Both the position numbers and the translations under genes were made by a program. The notes under the pieces are model-generated. The model searched no databases. It was not told the origin of the DNA and saw only the letters and a program-made list of their open reading frames with translations. A stretch of 64,000 nucleotides of DNA from Melocanna baccifera (Eukaryota > Streptophyta > Magnoliopsida > Poales > Poaceae). The stretch covers positions 3,782,001 through 3,846,000 of the forward strand of contig CM070681.1 of the NCBI GenBank assembly GCA_036346265.1, written 5' to 3'. Shown piece by piece: positions 9,851-22,067 of the stretch (position 1 is the stretch's first letter; each line of letters starts with the position of its first letter).

Positions 9851-12240
9851 CTTCCTTGGCTGTTCACTTTCCCTCGCCTCAGCATCTAAGCTTTGTGTCT
9901 GTGTGTACGTGTGATGTATGATACCACTGCGTGTGCCCGTGCGTTTGTCCCCTCCTGGGATGTGTGTGCTGTGCCTGATGCTGGTGCAGGTCAGCTGGCG
10001 CAGGTGAGTATATATAGCGCGCGCGGGGTCGGGGCCAAGGAACAAGGGAAGGTAGGTTTGAATCTGGGCTTTTAGTGAGAGTGACGGGGGGATTCTGGCA
10101 CCTGATAGGCTGAGTTTTTTAGGTTGTGACTTTAGCTGTTGGTTTATGAATTGTTGAATTTTATTTATGAGGGATAATATATAGAGAAAAATAGTTGTAT
10201 GAGATTTGATCAATATAGCTAAACTCGGTATAGTATTTACTACAACTCGGTATAGTTGGGTTACCAACCAAGGCAGACAGGACAGTAGATTACGTAGAGA
10301 GTGGTAGACATATACGCGTGCGCTCCCGCTAATTGTGGCTTCTACGTACCGGTAAGCACTCTACGTAACTGCATCACGCGTTTGAATACTGCGTTTGCTC
10401 GTTCATTAATAAAGTATGCTGGAGTTAACTATAGCGTATGCTACCGGCGAGTTGGCAGGACTAGTTAAGCTCGATTAACAAGTACTGGCCTAAGGGATTT
10501 GTCGGGAGATCGCTCGGCGCACGGCATATGAGGAGGTGGATTGCGCGCTTGGAAACAGGAGCGTGTTTGTTTGCACCTGCGGGTGCTGCGCCCAGTTGCA
10601 GACAATTCGATTCGTTTGCCTCCCAAGAACCGAATAAAATTACGGCGAAAAGTTTAGGTGTCGGATGCAGTGATGTCACCGATGTGTGCAGATAAAGCTG
10701 ATGTCCAGCCCAGCCGGGAGTGTTTGTCCTGACCACACCAAATATTTTTTCGTGCGATACTGATGCTGCTGCTGGCCTGATGTATATTCTGCTCAACGAA
10801 GTTATCAACAAGCAAATCCAACGCCGTTGAGATGCTTGAAAATTGAAATCGCCCCTTCGTGCATCGCATTCTAGAATTTTCTACCACATGGCAAATCCAA
10901 CGCTAAATTAAGGCCCATTGTTTCCAGCTTGTAGCTTACAGATTCTACCGAACAAAAAAACAGGGCGGTTTCTCTGTTATTTTTTCGAAGAGACTTATTA
11001 AAATAGCTTTTTTAAAATAATTTATTAACTTATCGATATTCGATTTGTTCATATAAATACTCGTGCTAACCATGACGAAAAGAACACAATAGTTGGCCGT
11101 CCACAGCGCCAAACTTGCTACAGTTCAAATATGCGTTGCTGCAGTAGCTGTACGCATAAATGGGATGAGGCCAGAAAAATTGTAGCCCAACAAGCCTACC
11201 ACGACAAAACCAACCAATTACCTAAGCCTAACGCCGCTGGACCAAAAGAATCCCGACCTTTTCGCCTCAGGTTCCTATCGTATCGCCCAAAGAATGGGCC
11301 AAAAAGCCCAACATTTCCGGCCAGCAACCGAACAGCAGCATGCACCAGGCCAACCTCTCGTACTGCACAACTGCAGGCAACCGAGGCGTGCCCCAGAGGC
11401 CTAACGCGATAAGTGTCGAAAACTTTTCGGCTTATTAAAAGACACGGTTTGTGAAAAGGCCTATTGGGCTGGAAGGTTGGGCTCGCGGACTGGATCGTGC
11501 GTGGTGCGCATGAGCGCAATTGTGGGGATTTTCGTGCAGTTCTAAATAACTATGTCTTATAACAAAAGCCGTTTAGAACACACTAACTTCCGTGCCTTTT
11601 TTTCGTTTTCTCTTTTTTTTGTATTATCCATTAAGATACATTGGTGTTTTTTATTTTTTTCTATTTTTAGTTAAATATATTAAAAAAAACTAGCAGATAT
11701 TACAATATTATTTTAGCCAAAAGTACAACACTTTAGAAGAGTGACATTGTCTCCCTTGGTTTTTGATCAGGAAAGCAACACCGCCCTAATTGCCCCTGCC
11801 GCCTCCTGCAGCCCTGCTCGCCTGCTTTCTTCGGATTGTTCCTACCATTTTATCTCTGTCGATGTTGCTAGGTCCATGAACAACTCACGTTGCCGACTGC
11901 TTGGTTCCATGCCCCTCCGGTGTTCGTCGGATTGCCTCACCGGGGTAGCTCCACGACGATTGGTTCCAAAACTCCAAAAGCATATCACACCATCAAGTTT
12001 CTTTGTTGAGTGGCCTCCCTCTTGAATCAGCGATTATTTACTTGTCCGGTTTTACGTTCTTCGGCCAGCATATGACAATCGAGGTTTGTCCTTCTTGAAG
12101 ATCTAGCAGCACAACAGATGGAGAAAGGATATCTGGAAAAAAGTCCAGTAAGATGGAAATCTTAGACGTCATCAAGAGAAATTAGATTAAATGAGAGTAA
12201 AAGACAAACCAAAACGCTGGAACATCAAGCAGAGCTATTG
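9851..12240. other. Promoter flank and repeat-rich spacer
   Basis: Apart from the TATA box of the minus-strand gene I see no gene. Two AT-rich MITE-like stretches occur. 10930-11090 resembles 31455-31640, and 11545-11740 resembles 31250-31430; the latter pair shares a TTAAATATAT block and a CTATTTTAG block. The frames at 11131-11412 and 11741-12025 have no recognisable homology. Confidence 0.4.
10009..10016 (-). promoter_or_regulatory. TATA box of the small basic protein gene
   Basis: TATATATA lies about 160 bp upstream of the ATG at 9850 in an otherwise GC-rich promoter (GCGCGCGC adjoins it). That spacing fits a 5' leader of about 130 nt on the minus strand. It is identified by position and sequence only. 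Confidence 0.55.
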
Positions 12241-12258
12241 GAATAGTTTATTATCAAG

Positions 12259-13080
12259 ATGTTACCAGAAGAATCAATGTCAATGTCAAGTGCAACTGAA
12301 TTCAACTTTACAGCCTTTCTGAAGACTCAACAACCTGAATTCTCGTCAGCAATAGAACCACTGAGCACGGACATTTGGTTACAAAATATCGCAAGGAGAA
12401 TTAATACTATCCACTGTACTGATAAGAAGAAAGTTCTCTATACTACTTACCAGCTATCAGGACCAGAAATTACTTGGTGGAATGTTATTCAATGAATATA
12501 TTCGAAGAGGGACGACATTACATGGGAGGAGTTTGTGAAGAAATTTCGCAAGGCCATATTTCTTTTGAAGCTATCACAGAGAAGCATCAAGATTTTCTTA
12601 ATCTTTGACAGGGAGAAAAGTCTATCACGGAGTATCTGCAACAATTCCGTCATTTATCCCAGTATGCTCATAAAGATATTAATATAGAAACAAAAAGATG
12701 GTGTACTTTATTAAAGGCCTACGACTAAGTCTGAAGCGTTGTATATAGCTATAGATTTCAATTTTTCAGGTTTACAAACTCTACTCGACTAAACACTCTG
12801 AATGGAAGAAGAAATGTTAGAATATTGAAATGTTAACAAACAAAACGACTCTTTGATTTTGGCAGACGTAACTTGTTTTCATTGCAAATAAAATGGACAT
12901 TATCATAGCTAATACCCAATAAAATACTTACCTACGAAAGAGGCTAGGATGCAAACCAGAAGACAATCATCAACATCATATCAATCAAGCCAACGCCAAC
13001 AACCGCCAATGGAGGGAGAAAGACATCACCCTAAGAGAGCTAGGGCAAGAAAGAAGACAAATCCACTCTAAAGAACGACA
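12259..13080 (+). pseudogene. Ty3/gypsy gag remnant
   Basis: A 78-codon frame (starts MLPEESMSMSSATEF) runs into a stop. After frame changes it continues with gag features: ITWEEFVKKFRKA, then EKSITEYLQQFRHLSQYA, the usual W...F..F / S..EY...F..L pattern of the Retrotrans_gag family. At about 12870-12920 a broken zinc knuckle reads CFHCK-stop-NGHYH, and the last cysteine is gone. Several in-frame stops make it non-coding. No protease, reverse transcriptase or integrase follows before the polypurine tract at 14107. The element was therefore gag-only or has lost pol. Confidence 0.7.
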
Positions 13081-13286
13081 TGAAGGAAAGTAATAAAGAA
13101 GACAATCAGAAAAGTGTGAGTCATACATCACCACCAGTTAGGAACAAGAAATAGAATGGAAACCACCTTGTACTCCTTTTGTATAATTAAGTTTAGAAGA
13201 GCCAAACATCTTGCTTATAAATTATTTCAACTAATGTATGCTGTAAGACTATAGAAATATATGTAAATTGTTTGTACAAATATATA

Positions 13287-13550
13287 CTCCCTCCATCTAA
13301 GTTTATAGGGTATATTTTTTTGAATGGTCTTGTTCATAAATATAAGACATACTTCATATTTCAATGTAAATTTAATGGCATGTTTCCTCTATACCCCTAA
13401 TAAATATTTAGCTTTACTTTATATTATCTACATGCATGCATTGAATATAGTGCTTAGAGAAAAATAATTATGGGTAGTCTAGTTATTTTTAATATCTTAT
13501 TGGTCTATATGCCAAGACAAAATACGCCTTATAAAGTTGGATGAATGGAG
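13287..13550. mobile_element. Stowaway-like MITE (Tc1/mariner)
   Basis: This 264-bp element has a TA dinucleotide on each side (13285-13286 and 13551-13552). Its termini are inverted repeats: CTCCCTCCATCTAAGTTTAT at the left, and AAGTTGGATGAATGGAG at the right, which is the diverged reverse complement. The CTCCCTCC start and TA target are diagnostic of Stowaway MITEs in grasses. It lies inside the gypsy-like element and therefore inserted later. Confidence 0.85.
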
Positions 13551-14106
13551 TAAGAAATAAGAAGGTTGTGATATATTAAAGTCAATCACGGTGGACTTGA
13601 TCATTGACTTCGAATTACAAAAGAAAAGAATGAGTATGGCAAATATGGAAATTTAAATGGCTACATACAAGAAAAGGATTCTGAAAAAAAGACAACTCAG
13701 CCTAGACAGAGGATAACTAGAGTAAAGAAATCATCGACAAAATAACAAAGAACATCTAAGGATTACCAAAGGAATTCATAAAATATTGATGTACAAAATT
13801 AGTATTTGTAGAATGTTCAGCGAGCCAAGTCAAGCAATTTGTAGGGAAAATGACAAGGCACATCAAGTCTGTAAACATTCACAAGAAGGATATACAAGTA
13901 CATGCAATGGAGAAGAGAACATGTGGAAACATAGGTATAACAAGAAAGGACCATTACCGACAGAATTACTAATTAATGATAAGTACTTCATGAAATTTGC
14001 TCTGGACGAAGGGTAAGATTTAAGAAAATGGAATCAAGATTACAACAAGTTTTATTTTCCAACCCATTCCATGGAATGAGTGAATATCGGGGTTGAGATT
14101 CTTTTT

Positions 14107-14119
14107 AAGGGGGGTAGGC
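14107..14119 (+). other. Polypurine tract of the gypsy-like element
   Basis: AAGGGGGGTAGGC lies directly before TGAAACAGACC. This is where plus-strand DNA synthesis is primed in LTR retroelements, and it marks the start of the 3' LTR. Confidence 0.5.
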
Positions 14120-16052
14120 TGAAACAGACCAAAAGTTTTTCAAAAATTTGAATTTATTTGGGTTTGGTTGGACTTGAATCTCCTTCCTAATTTGGCAAAC
14201 TCCCTTGAATTTTCGCTTCCATCATTGGTCATTTCTACTTTCCTTCTTCATTGGTAAATTTCTTCTTTTCGCCTCCTCCCCTATGCACCGAGCCCGCTTG
14301 GTCGCTCGCTCGCATCCGCCGTTGCCACCCCTGCACCACCTCAGCATCATCAGTAGAGCCACAACACCAACATCGTAGATCGTGCATTGAAGAGTTGTCA
14401 CCTCCACACCATCCACACCTTGCCTCGCTTGCAATGCCGCATTGACCACTGAGCTACGTCGCAATTCAGTGCGTCGTGTAGTCGACATGCGCGCCCACAC
14501 CATACCGTCTCCGTCAGCATATGCCACAATGCCAAAGATCTGTTTTCCTCACCGCGCTAGCTCAAGCGCTACCTCTTCCCGCTGACTGTGCATGACCATC
14601 ATCGCTGCAGCCACACGCTAGCACTGCCGAGCTTACCTCCCTGCTCCCATCGCCTCACAGCCCTTTTAAAGCCTCGCCAACACACAGAGGAGCTTCACAT
14701 CAACCTTAAATTTCCCCCATTGAAGATGCCCTGCCTCCAGAACCAGTACACATCATTGCCGCCAACCTCCCCTGCACCAGTAAGCCCTTTCAGCTGATTC
14801 CCTACCTCAGCCAATGGCCTACAAATTCCACTCGACCACAGCAACACCAAGCCACCATGAATACTTAGCCAAGCTCATTGAACCTTTCCATGGCCCTAGC
14901 CTCGCCGGTGTTGTTCACTGCTATCATGTGAAGTACCTCCATGTGGACAGTCCAATGAAAACTCCCAAGCCCAAATAGCCTTCTCTGTCCTTATCGCCGT
15001 GAGCTGTAGATGCTCAAAACCACCATGACTTCATTGGAAGGCCATCCTAGCTCTGCTATGCCATGAGAGATACTCGCAGACCTCCACTCACCACCGGTCA
15101 CCACCATCGATTCCTAAACACCAAAAATGAAACCCCTATGTGTAGAGGAACCCAACCATGCCCTTGGTTGCCATCGGCGAGCTTCACCGACATCCAATCG
15201 TGGCCACCACCATATTTGCTCTGCTCGATGAACAGTAGTGTCGAGTGTCGAATACGATGTATCGTGCGATCATGGGCCAGGCCGACTCGGCCCAATGGCC
15301 AAAAAGCAATTCGGGCCAAGCCATCACTGTAGTATGCACTGCTCACAACCTGATCCACTTTCCTTTAAAACTAGATTCAATTACGGTTGCTACTATTTGT
15401 ATCCCGATCCGCTATGAATTGTACTAAACCTAGTACTATTCACCAGAAAGCCCAATAATATATTTATATCAATTTTGATTGTTTTGACCCCGTAAAGCTC
15501 ATTCTCAACTCCGTTTAGCCTAAATAGACACCAATAAAATCCTACCCAACCCAAATACTATTTTGAACCCAAACCCAATACTGTTCAAACCTGTTACTAC
15601 TCATAGAAACCCATTAGAGAAATCTATTCCCAATTTGACCATCTCGAATCCATCTAACCTATTTTCAACTCCGTTTAGCCGAACCAAGCACCGCTTAAAC
15701 CTTATTCACCCAAATCCATTTTCTTTTATATCAATTCTCGTTATTTTTATTCATAGCTTACATTCTGCAAAGTATAAACTTATTTGTATTTGTTCTTTCG
15801 CACTAGCATCCGAATTCAACTAGTTCGCCAGTGGAGAAGCTACTGGAATATTAAGGTAGATGGTGTAAACTTGAAGCCTATATTAAAATAATCAAATACT
15901 GTAGATAAAGAGGCAAATCATATTTTTTTATCATCTTGAGCTTACATCATTTATTTATTTATCAGTACTTTTATTATTCTTTATTTATACAATGTTATTT
16001 CTTTAAAATAATTGTTAAGAATGATATGATAATTTAGCTATTCATTCACACT

Positions 16053-16811
16053 GGAAAAAGCACTGTGACAAGGATAGAATAATTCTCAAATTATTACATC
16101 ATTATATACTTAAAATATACCCCTTATCAGTAAGTGAGAAGATTCACAGAGTAGTTATAAGCTTTTCTGCAATCATCCTATAGTCGTAAGTTTTTTTATG
16201 ACTACCTGCTCATGAGTTCTTCTACAGCTACCCTATGGACGTAAGGCTTCCTACAACCATAACATAGCTGTAAGTTATTCTACAATCACCTTGTGGTCGT
16301 AAACTTTACCACGACTAGTGTATTTTTGACTAGCTCATCTAAGACGATCTGCTATGCCATGGGTCTATCTGACAAGATAGTTAGAACGTGCGTTTATACT
16401 CAATAACTACACACGATCTTTCTCTGACAACAACTGTCGCATGGCAAACGGCTAACCACATTTCTCTGACAATAACCTTCCCCTGGCAGTTATATCCTGA
16501 AACGTTAAGACGGCTTTTGGGCACGAGACAACGGCTGTCGTTTTGTCAACCATATAAGGGTTGATGTCGGAGGAAGAAAAATAGGAGATCTAGTAGATAG
16601 AGGAGATATTGTAAGTCCTTTTGGCATTACTCTGTTGTAATAATTCCCTTTGAGCAATAATGACACAGGACATAGGGTTGTAATTCTCCAGAGAAGACCT
16701 GAACCTGTATAAAAATTCATGTGTTTTCTGTGTGCTCGTAACCTATCCCTTGAGAGAGTTTCCCTCAAATCCATACAAATCATATGTAAGATCAATATTA
16801 AAATATCGACA
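16053..16811. mobile_element. Unclassified insertion within the gypsy-like LTR
   Basis: The solo LTR relative lacks this segment; its sequence jumps from the equivalent of about 16050 to the equivalent of about 16813. The insert begins near CACTGGAAAAAG, contains a degenerate 29-bp hairpin array, and ends with LTR-like sequence (CCTGTATAAAAATTCATG, then GTGTGCTCGTAACC). ACAC flanks both sides, but a clean target duplication is not provable by eye. It could be a decayed CACTA end or a solo LTR of another family. Confidence 0.35.
16148..16320. repeat. Degenerate ~29-bp tandem repeat array, about six units
   Basis: Units begin near 16148, 16178, 16206, 16232, 16262 and 16291. Each carries a core like GTCGTAAG, a T-rich stretch, and CTACAACCA or a variant. 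Because GTCGT and ACGAC both occur within units, each can form a small hairpin. Clustered short repeats of this kind are typical of subterminal regions of DNA transposons. Confidence 0.6.
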
Positions 16812-17971
16812 CATTGTTTTACTTGATGGCCATATTCACCTTGATAAGCCCTTATAATAGTAAATTACTATAAAATTTACTTTGGTAGATTAGGAATTCA
16901 AGTATTTTACACTACTAGAGATTTAGTATTTTGTCGATAGAATTACAAAATAATAGTAGGGTTAAGGATGAATCGTGAAAAGCCATAAGATGGTTGGAAT
17001 CCACGATCTTATCCTAGAGATAAGGCTTGGTGTCTGTGTCATAGTGCACTAAGTATTGGTCTGTGATTGGTTGCCTCGTTGGTGAAAAGTAAGAACAAGA
17101 AACTTATGCTAAGTAAAGGGCACATAAATCGCTCAATCACAAATTTTTGACTTGTCAGACCTGGTCTAGTAGCTGCTCAAATCAATCAAATATCTACAGA
17201 ATTTTAGGGTTCCCAGAGTGGGAATGGCCCATGGACAAAGGGGCGGTATGAAAACAATAAAAGTATACTTGGCAACAGTAGGTCTACTCAGAGTCAGGTA
17301 GTAGCATTCCGCATTGGCCAGTGGATACCAGATAATGTGTGGTCTATAACCTACTAGGTAGAGACTAGAAAGAGGAGAGCATTGAAAGACATTGTTTCTT
17401 CAACTCAATCGCTCAGTATCTGTTGCAGGTCTAATGCATGACATTGAAAGTTTGAGAAATCTTATGAATAAAGCTGGGCAATTCTGTAGAGTATAATAAA
17501 TAGTATTCAAATGCGTTGTACTCCTAGTTAATAGAGTTATGTTTCTTGGGTGATTCTAACAACAAGGTATGAGTAGAATTTATAGTATTTTAATATAAAA
17601 ATTTTGGATAACAAACACTTTCTATTAACTAAATACTATTTTACTATTTTAAATGCAAAGTTCTTTATCAACAAATTTGCATAGACAAATATTATATTTC
17701 CACCTGTGACTATCCATTTGAATTCCTTGTATATTAGTTAAATAGCCTTTCCATGTGGCTTTCTAAGTACCTACTATACTCACTATTGCTTTATTTTCAT
17801 CCGATCAGATATTAAAAGAAGAAATGATGTTTTAGCTTTCGTGTTAAGGTTACGACCGCACTTAAGCATTCCTGTTGGGATTTCTTTGGTTCTTTTGGAT
17901 GCAAGTTAAATTTTGGGTTTGCACACCTATAGAGTTGCTAAAGTTGACCGTTAGTTTATATTTTTAATTAG

Positions 17972-18317
17972 GCTAATCTTTTTTAAATATTCATGTGCAA
18001 GCATGACACTCTCTCTATCCACAACTGAGCTTCTAGGCTGTTGCGGGAAGTATGACGGCCCTATTATAAAAAATGGGGTCGTTACACATATGAAATATGA
18101 ATATAATTATACAATGCTTAGATATAGTCTAGTAGAGCAGTGTAGCTAATCCTTTGTAAATGTTCATAAGCAAGCATGACACTCTTTCTGTCCGCAACTG
18201 AACTCTTGGGCTGTTGCAGGAAGTACAATGGCTCTGTTCCCAAAAATAGAGTCGTTACATATATGAAATATGAATACATATACAATGCTTAGTCATAGTT
18301 TAGTAGAACAATGTTTA
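17972..18317. repeat. Two-copy tandem duplication, ~173 bp each
   Basis: Copy 1 (17972-18144) and copy 2 (18145-18317) both run from GCTAATC through AAGCATGACACTCT, GGCTGTTGC, GTCGTTACA, ATATGAAATATGAATA and ATACAATGCTTAG to GTAGAACA or GTAGAGCA. They differ by many substitutions. The duplication spans the LTR end (CGTTACA at 18086), so the LTR terminus plus its flank was copied. Confidence 0.8.
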
Positions 18318-20280
18318 TCTTAATTGTGCATTTGAGGTTGACCGCAAATCACAACATTGACTTGCGCATGGCGGGTCGATTTGTCCAACTATTTGGATAC
18401 ATTTATGGCATGTTTGTATTGACTTCTAAAAGTCACTTTTTTATAGTAAGTGACTTTTCTACCATGTCTAGTTTTCAAACAAAGTATCTTTTCAGAATGA
18501 GATCTACTAGTTGATTGTAGTACACACTGCAACGACTTCATTTATATCAGTCAAAATCGCACAAAAGTATCTCTCTACAAACTGTTACTATTTATAAGTC
18601 GAAAATCAATATGAACAGACCGTTAAGTACAAATTGACGTCAACTTCATAAAATCAGCACAGCCTTTTTAATGGTTGATGGAGACCAACTGCCCCATCTT
18701 TAGTTATTATGTTTCTTATGAAACATTAGGTGACGTACACTGCAACATAGCTATTTCCTGTTTCAATAGGAGTTGATGATGGCTGCCTTTTCTATTAAAT
18801 GGGACATTAGGTGATGCACCCGCCAAAAGCTATTGGGCCATATAAATATATGCATTCCCGCTAGAATTGTGATACGTTTTGCATACGCCTGCAGATCTTA
18901 CATCGTTGCAGTGTCAATATTCTCTGGTCGCTAGAATAACAAAGTATTAGTAGTAACAAGCCTGTCCGGCTGTCCCTGTTCTCTTGTATTATTCTACTTT
19001 GCAACAATGTTCATTTTTGTCAAGTGAATGGCAAATCGACGGCTCTTAAGAAGTTAGTTTACTAGTACTCCGCAACACATCTCAACTGAAAGGCCGAAAC
19101 AAATCGACAATTCTATCGTAATCTATAATGGTATGTTTTCGCATTTACTCCTGAATTCTGATACCGTTGTGCCATGGAACACCCGTAACCTACTGTATGT
19201 TTAACTCTTCTAGTTAGCTTGATAGTGCAAGCCATCAGACAATAAAGGAGCTGTCTGGTCACTAGTGATCTATCACACATTTAATTTATGTACCTCTTCC
19301 ATTTTATTGCTCTGTTAAATTTTCTTAATAGATTTTGTTTAAGAAGAACCCTTTCTCAATAAATAAGTGTCTGCTATCATTGCTTTGTTTTTGCTTGAAA
19401 TGAACAGATTTGGTGGTGATGGGATTACTGAATTTTTTTATTTTTATTCTAAGATGTCAAAAGTACTATATGACTGAAACACTTGCTCGGCGAGAAGTCT
19501 AATGAACCACTTGCTGTGTAAGCACCTCATTATTACAGAAACAAATTAATTAAATATGCCTTACTTGCTGAAGTGGTGCTCCCAGTTGTTGATAAGTTCA
19601 TAGCAGAATTTCCCAGAAACCTAAGGTGGACTCAAGGTGGAAACTTCAGAGAATTGATTTCATCCTGAAGTTAGAAAAATTAGGGAATTTTTATATTGAC
19701 TTCTGCTTGAAAAAGTCATAAATTAATATGAACATCTAGTTTTTTGGAGCGGCTTCTCTACTTCTTTTGCTTCCATGTCACTCTAAGGATAAGGTGGAGA
19801 GTCACGGGTGTATCATACACTCCACTCCTCTCTTTTCCGTCTCGCGTATGTATCTCCCCTTACCTTTTCCACTGCTCACCTTCTCTTTCTAAAACCCACT
19901 TATTTCAGCTAGTATTAATCATTTTAAGCTAAAAGCCATTAGCTGCAGCCAATACGAACACCCCTTAACTGAATCTGAGCAAACAAAATGTTGCTTTTTA
20001 TGTTAAAAATGCGAGGTGAGAAATATAGTATCGTCTCCAAATGGAGGAATTGTTGTTCTAGTAAGCAAAACTGAAGCAGCAACCTTGTGTGAAATTCAGT
20101 CCCTACTTTCAAAAAAGTGATATTGGATAATAGCAAGTCATCAGAGCATAAAACGTTAGTTGGTTGATTCGATTGTTTAATTAGTGATCATTTGCTAAAA
20201 TATGACTCCTCATGCTAAGATTGCAAACTGAGACAAAGTGTATTGTTCACAAGGTCCTTGCCTCTTAGAGCCAGCTCAGT
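18318..20280. other. AT-rich spacer with MITE-like remnants
   Basis: No coding region is recognisable. A family-2 MITE-like copy lies at about 18410-18622. 19744-19965 ends in AAAAGCCATTAGCTGCAGCC then AATACGAACACCCC, which resembles an inverted Tourist-type end. All other open frames are below 70 codons and without homology. Confidence 0.4.
18410..18622. mobile_element. MITE-like family 2, copy 1
   Basis: The ends are inverted relative to each other (ATGTTTGTATTGACTTCTA at the left; ATCAATATGAACAGAC at the right). The interior has the family block GATTGTAGTACACACTGCAA, then TATCTCTCTACAAACT. Related copies lie at 23991-24220, 31645-31870 and 40224-40463. Confidence 0.5.
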
Positions 20281-20514
20281 TGGGGTGAAAAATGGTGGTT
20301 TATAACTGAATTTATAATGTAACTGGTGATGACTTATTTGATATAATTAAATTTTAAAAAAAACAGGTTAGTCCATTACGTATAATGCAAACGAATATGG
20401 GAAAAAAGAACCAGCAAAAAGCTCAAAAAGCCTAAAAGCTAGAAAAAGATAAAATTTAAGAATAGTAAAAAATAAACTAGAAGCTAAAAGCTCAATCCGA
20501 AATAAATGGAGCTT
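20279..20514 (+). mobile_element. Tourist-like MITE, degenerate copy G
   Basis: It shares the internal family-1 order: TATAATTAAATTT, a purine-rich stretch, GTTAGTCCATTACG, an ACAATGCAAA-like block and an A-rich end (AAAAAGCTCAAAAAGCC). Its termini are too diverged to define a target duplication. Confidence 0.4.
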
Positions 20515-20611
20515 ATTCTAACCAAAATCATCTAGTTGTGTAGTGTTAATTGGTTATTTGGTCAGTGTACATGCACTCTGAAGAAAAGAAGTACAGTTGT
20601 TGAATATTTTT

Positions 20612-20880
20612 TTGGTGTTCGGAATGGCGTTGGCTTTTGGCTTTTTTACTGCAGCTGGCTTATTTTTTTTACTGTAGTTGAGTTGGCTTATTTAGCATAA
20701 TTAAATTCAAAAAATTTAAAAATAGAAAAAAAAACATGTTAGCCCATCATGGACAATGCAAAGGAATACGTGAAAAAAAGAAAATACAAAAAAAGTCCAA
20801 AAATCTAGAAAAAGACAAAATTACTGAATAGTGGAAAAAAGTAGAATCTAGAAGTAGAAACTAAAAAAAGCTGAAATGAG
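20612..20880 (+). mobile_element. Tourist-like MITE, family 1 copy B
   Basis: It starts GGTGTTCGGAATGGCG then TTGGCTTTTGGC, and continues with TTTACTGTAGTTGAG, CATAATTAAATTC and CATCATGGACAATGC, then AAAGGAATACG, all collinear with copy A. The right boundary is unclear. Confidence 0.6.
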
Positions 20881-21703
20881 CAAAGGGACAGTAATCAATC
20901 TTCCTTGATATCAGCAAAATGTACCTATCAACTATGCGAGAGTTTTTTTACTATGTCTTTTAGCTTAATTTTTTTTAATTCTATTTGTTCATGAGAGAGT
21001 ATGAAGAGAGATATTCGTATGTGATTTTTGTCTATATAAATGAAATCAGAATAGTATTTACTATAATCCTTATATATCCCATCTAAAAAAAGCTCCGTTT
21101 GAAAGCTAGTTGCTATAGAAAGTCAAATTATAAGTCTAAAAGAATCCAGCCTATATCATGTTTATTCCTCTAATAAAAGAGTATATCATTCTGGTCTAAC
21201 ATAGTAGGACTATACCAAGTCCTCCTGATGTTAGTGATCAATTTCCTCATTAATTAAAAGGAGCCTGTGTGTTGGTATTTAGAGTCGAGGGCACAAGTAA
21301 ACCAATTAAACCAGCCGATGCCTGTCTGAGCTGTCACTGGATTGCTACTACACATTTGGTATATTCTTAAATTGCCCTTTTGCTGTCCTGCAGGAGAAGC
21401 AAGGTTATTTCTGAGAGAAGCATTGTATTAGAGAACAAGAAGCCTCCTGAAATTCTCGCCAATGATTCTGTGTTGCATGTATAAGCTGAAATAGATAATG
21501 AAGGTTCCAAATGACGTGCATTTTAACCTCACTGCTTTGAAAAGACTGTGAATCTAATCTGCCCGTCCCATGGAGCATGATTATTCTGTTTATGCTCACT
21601 TAAGAGTATCTTGTCTGGGTTTCACGAATCAAGGTACGGGCTTGTCTCCAACAGCAACCTTACTTCCTTGACTAGCTGAACGTGTCATGTTCTTACGGAT
21701 TTA

Positions 21704-21956
21704 GGCCTCACTCATTTTGACGATAGCTTCTATCTTCTGTTTTTAATTTACTATTCTTTATTTTCATCTTTTTTAGCTTTTTATCTTTTCTTTTTTTCCG
21801 TATTCCTTTGTATTGTCTATGATGGGCTAACCTATTTTTTCTATTTTTAAATTTTTTAAACTTTAATTACACTAAATAAGTCACTTCAACTACAGTAAAA
21901 AATAAATCAACTATAGTAAAAAAATATAAATAGCCATCACTAATCTAAACGCTCCC
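21704..21956 (-). mobile_element. Tourist-like MITE, family 1 copy F
   Basis: This 253-bp element is flanked by TTA (21701-21703 and 21957-21959). In plus sense it starts GGCCTCACTCATTTTGACG and ends TAAACGCTCCC. The centre has CGTATTCCTTTGTATTGTC, the reverse complement of the family block, so it is inverted relative to copy A. Confidence 0.7.
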
Positions 21957-22067
21957 TTAGTCAATGGCAGTGTTTCTCACGGGTATCTGCTCAAATCTTT
22001 ACACATCCAAACTCATGTGCGTGTGCAAGTATCAATACCCTTCTATTCATCCACTTCATGTCGAATC

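Larger units (their letters stand above)
12240..18086 (+). mobile_element. 5'-truncated gag-only Ty3/gypsy-like element with 3' LTR
   Basis: The order on the plus strand is gag remnant (12259-13080), a Stowaway MITE (13287-13550), a relic reading frame (13786-14016), a polypurine tract AAGGGGGG (14107-14114), and an LTR-like block. The block starts TGAAACAGACC at 14120 and ends GTCGTTACA at 18086. It matches the solo LTR at 926-3476 along both halves but is about 1.4 kb longer. The extra length lies largely in an insertion at about 16050-16811. No 5' LTR is visible upstream of gag. The 5' boundary is approximate. Confidence 0.6.
14120..18086 (+). repeat. 3' LTR block, related to the solo LTR at 926-3476
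   Basis: Shared landmarks in the same order as the solo LTR (read on its minus strand) include a CTTCCTAATT segment near the start, GAACCCAACCATGCC (about 15150), CATATTCACCTTGATA (about 16830), CTTATGCTAAGTAAAGGG (about 17104) and GCATTCCGCATTGGCC (about 17307). It ends in CGTTACA as the solo LTR does. The short open frames at 14222-15823 are LTR sequence and not genes. Confidence 0.6.

Noticed and set aside
16148..16320. CRISPR-like repeat array
   Set aside because: Units are degenerate and contiguous without unique spacers, in a plant nuclear transposon context. It is a tandem repeat.
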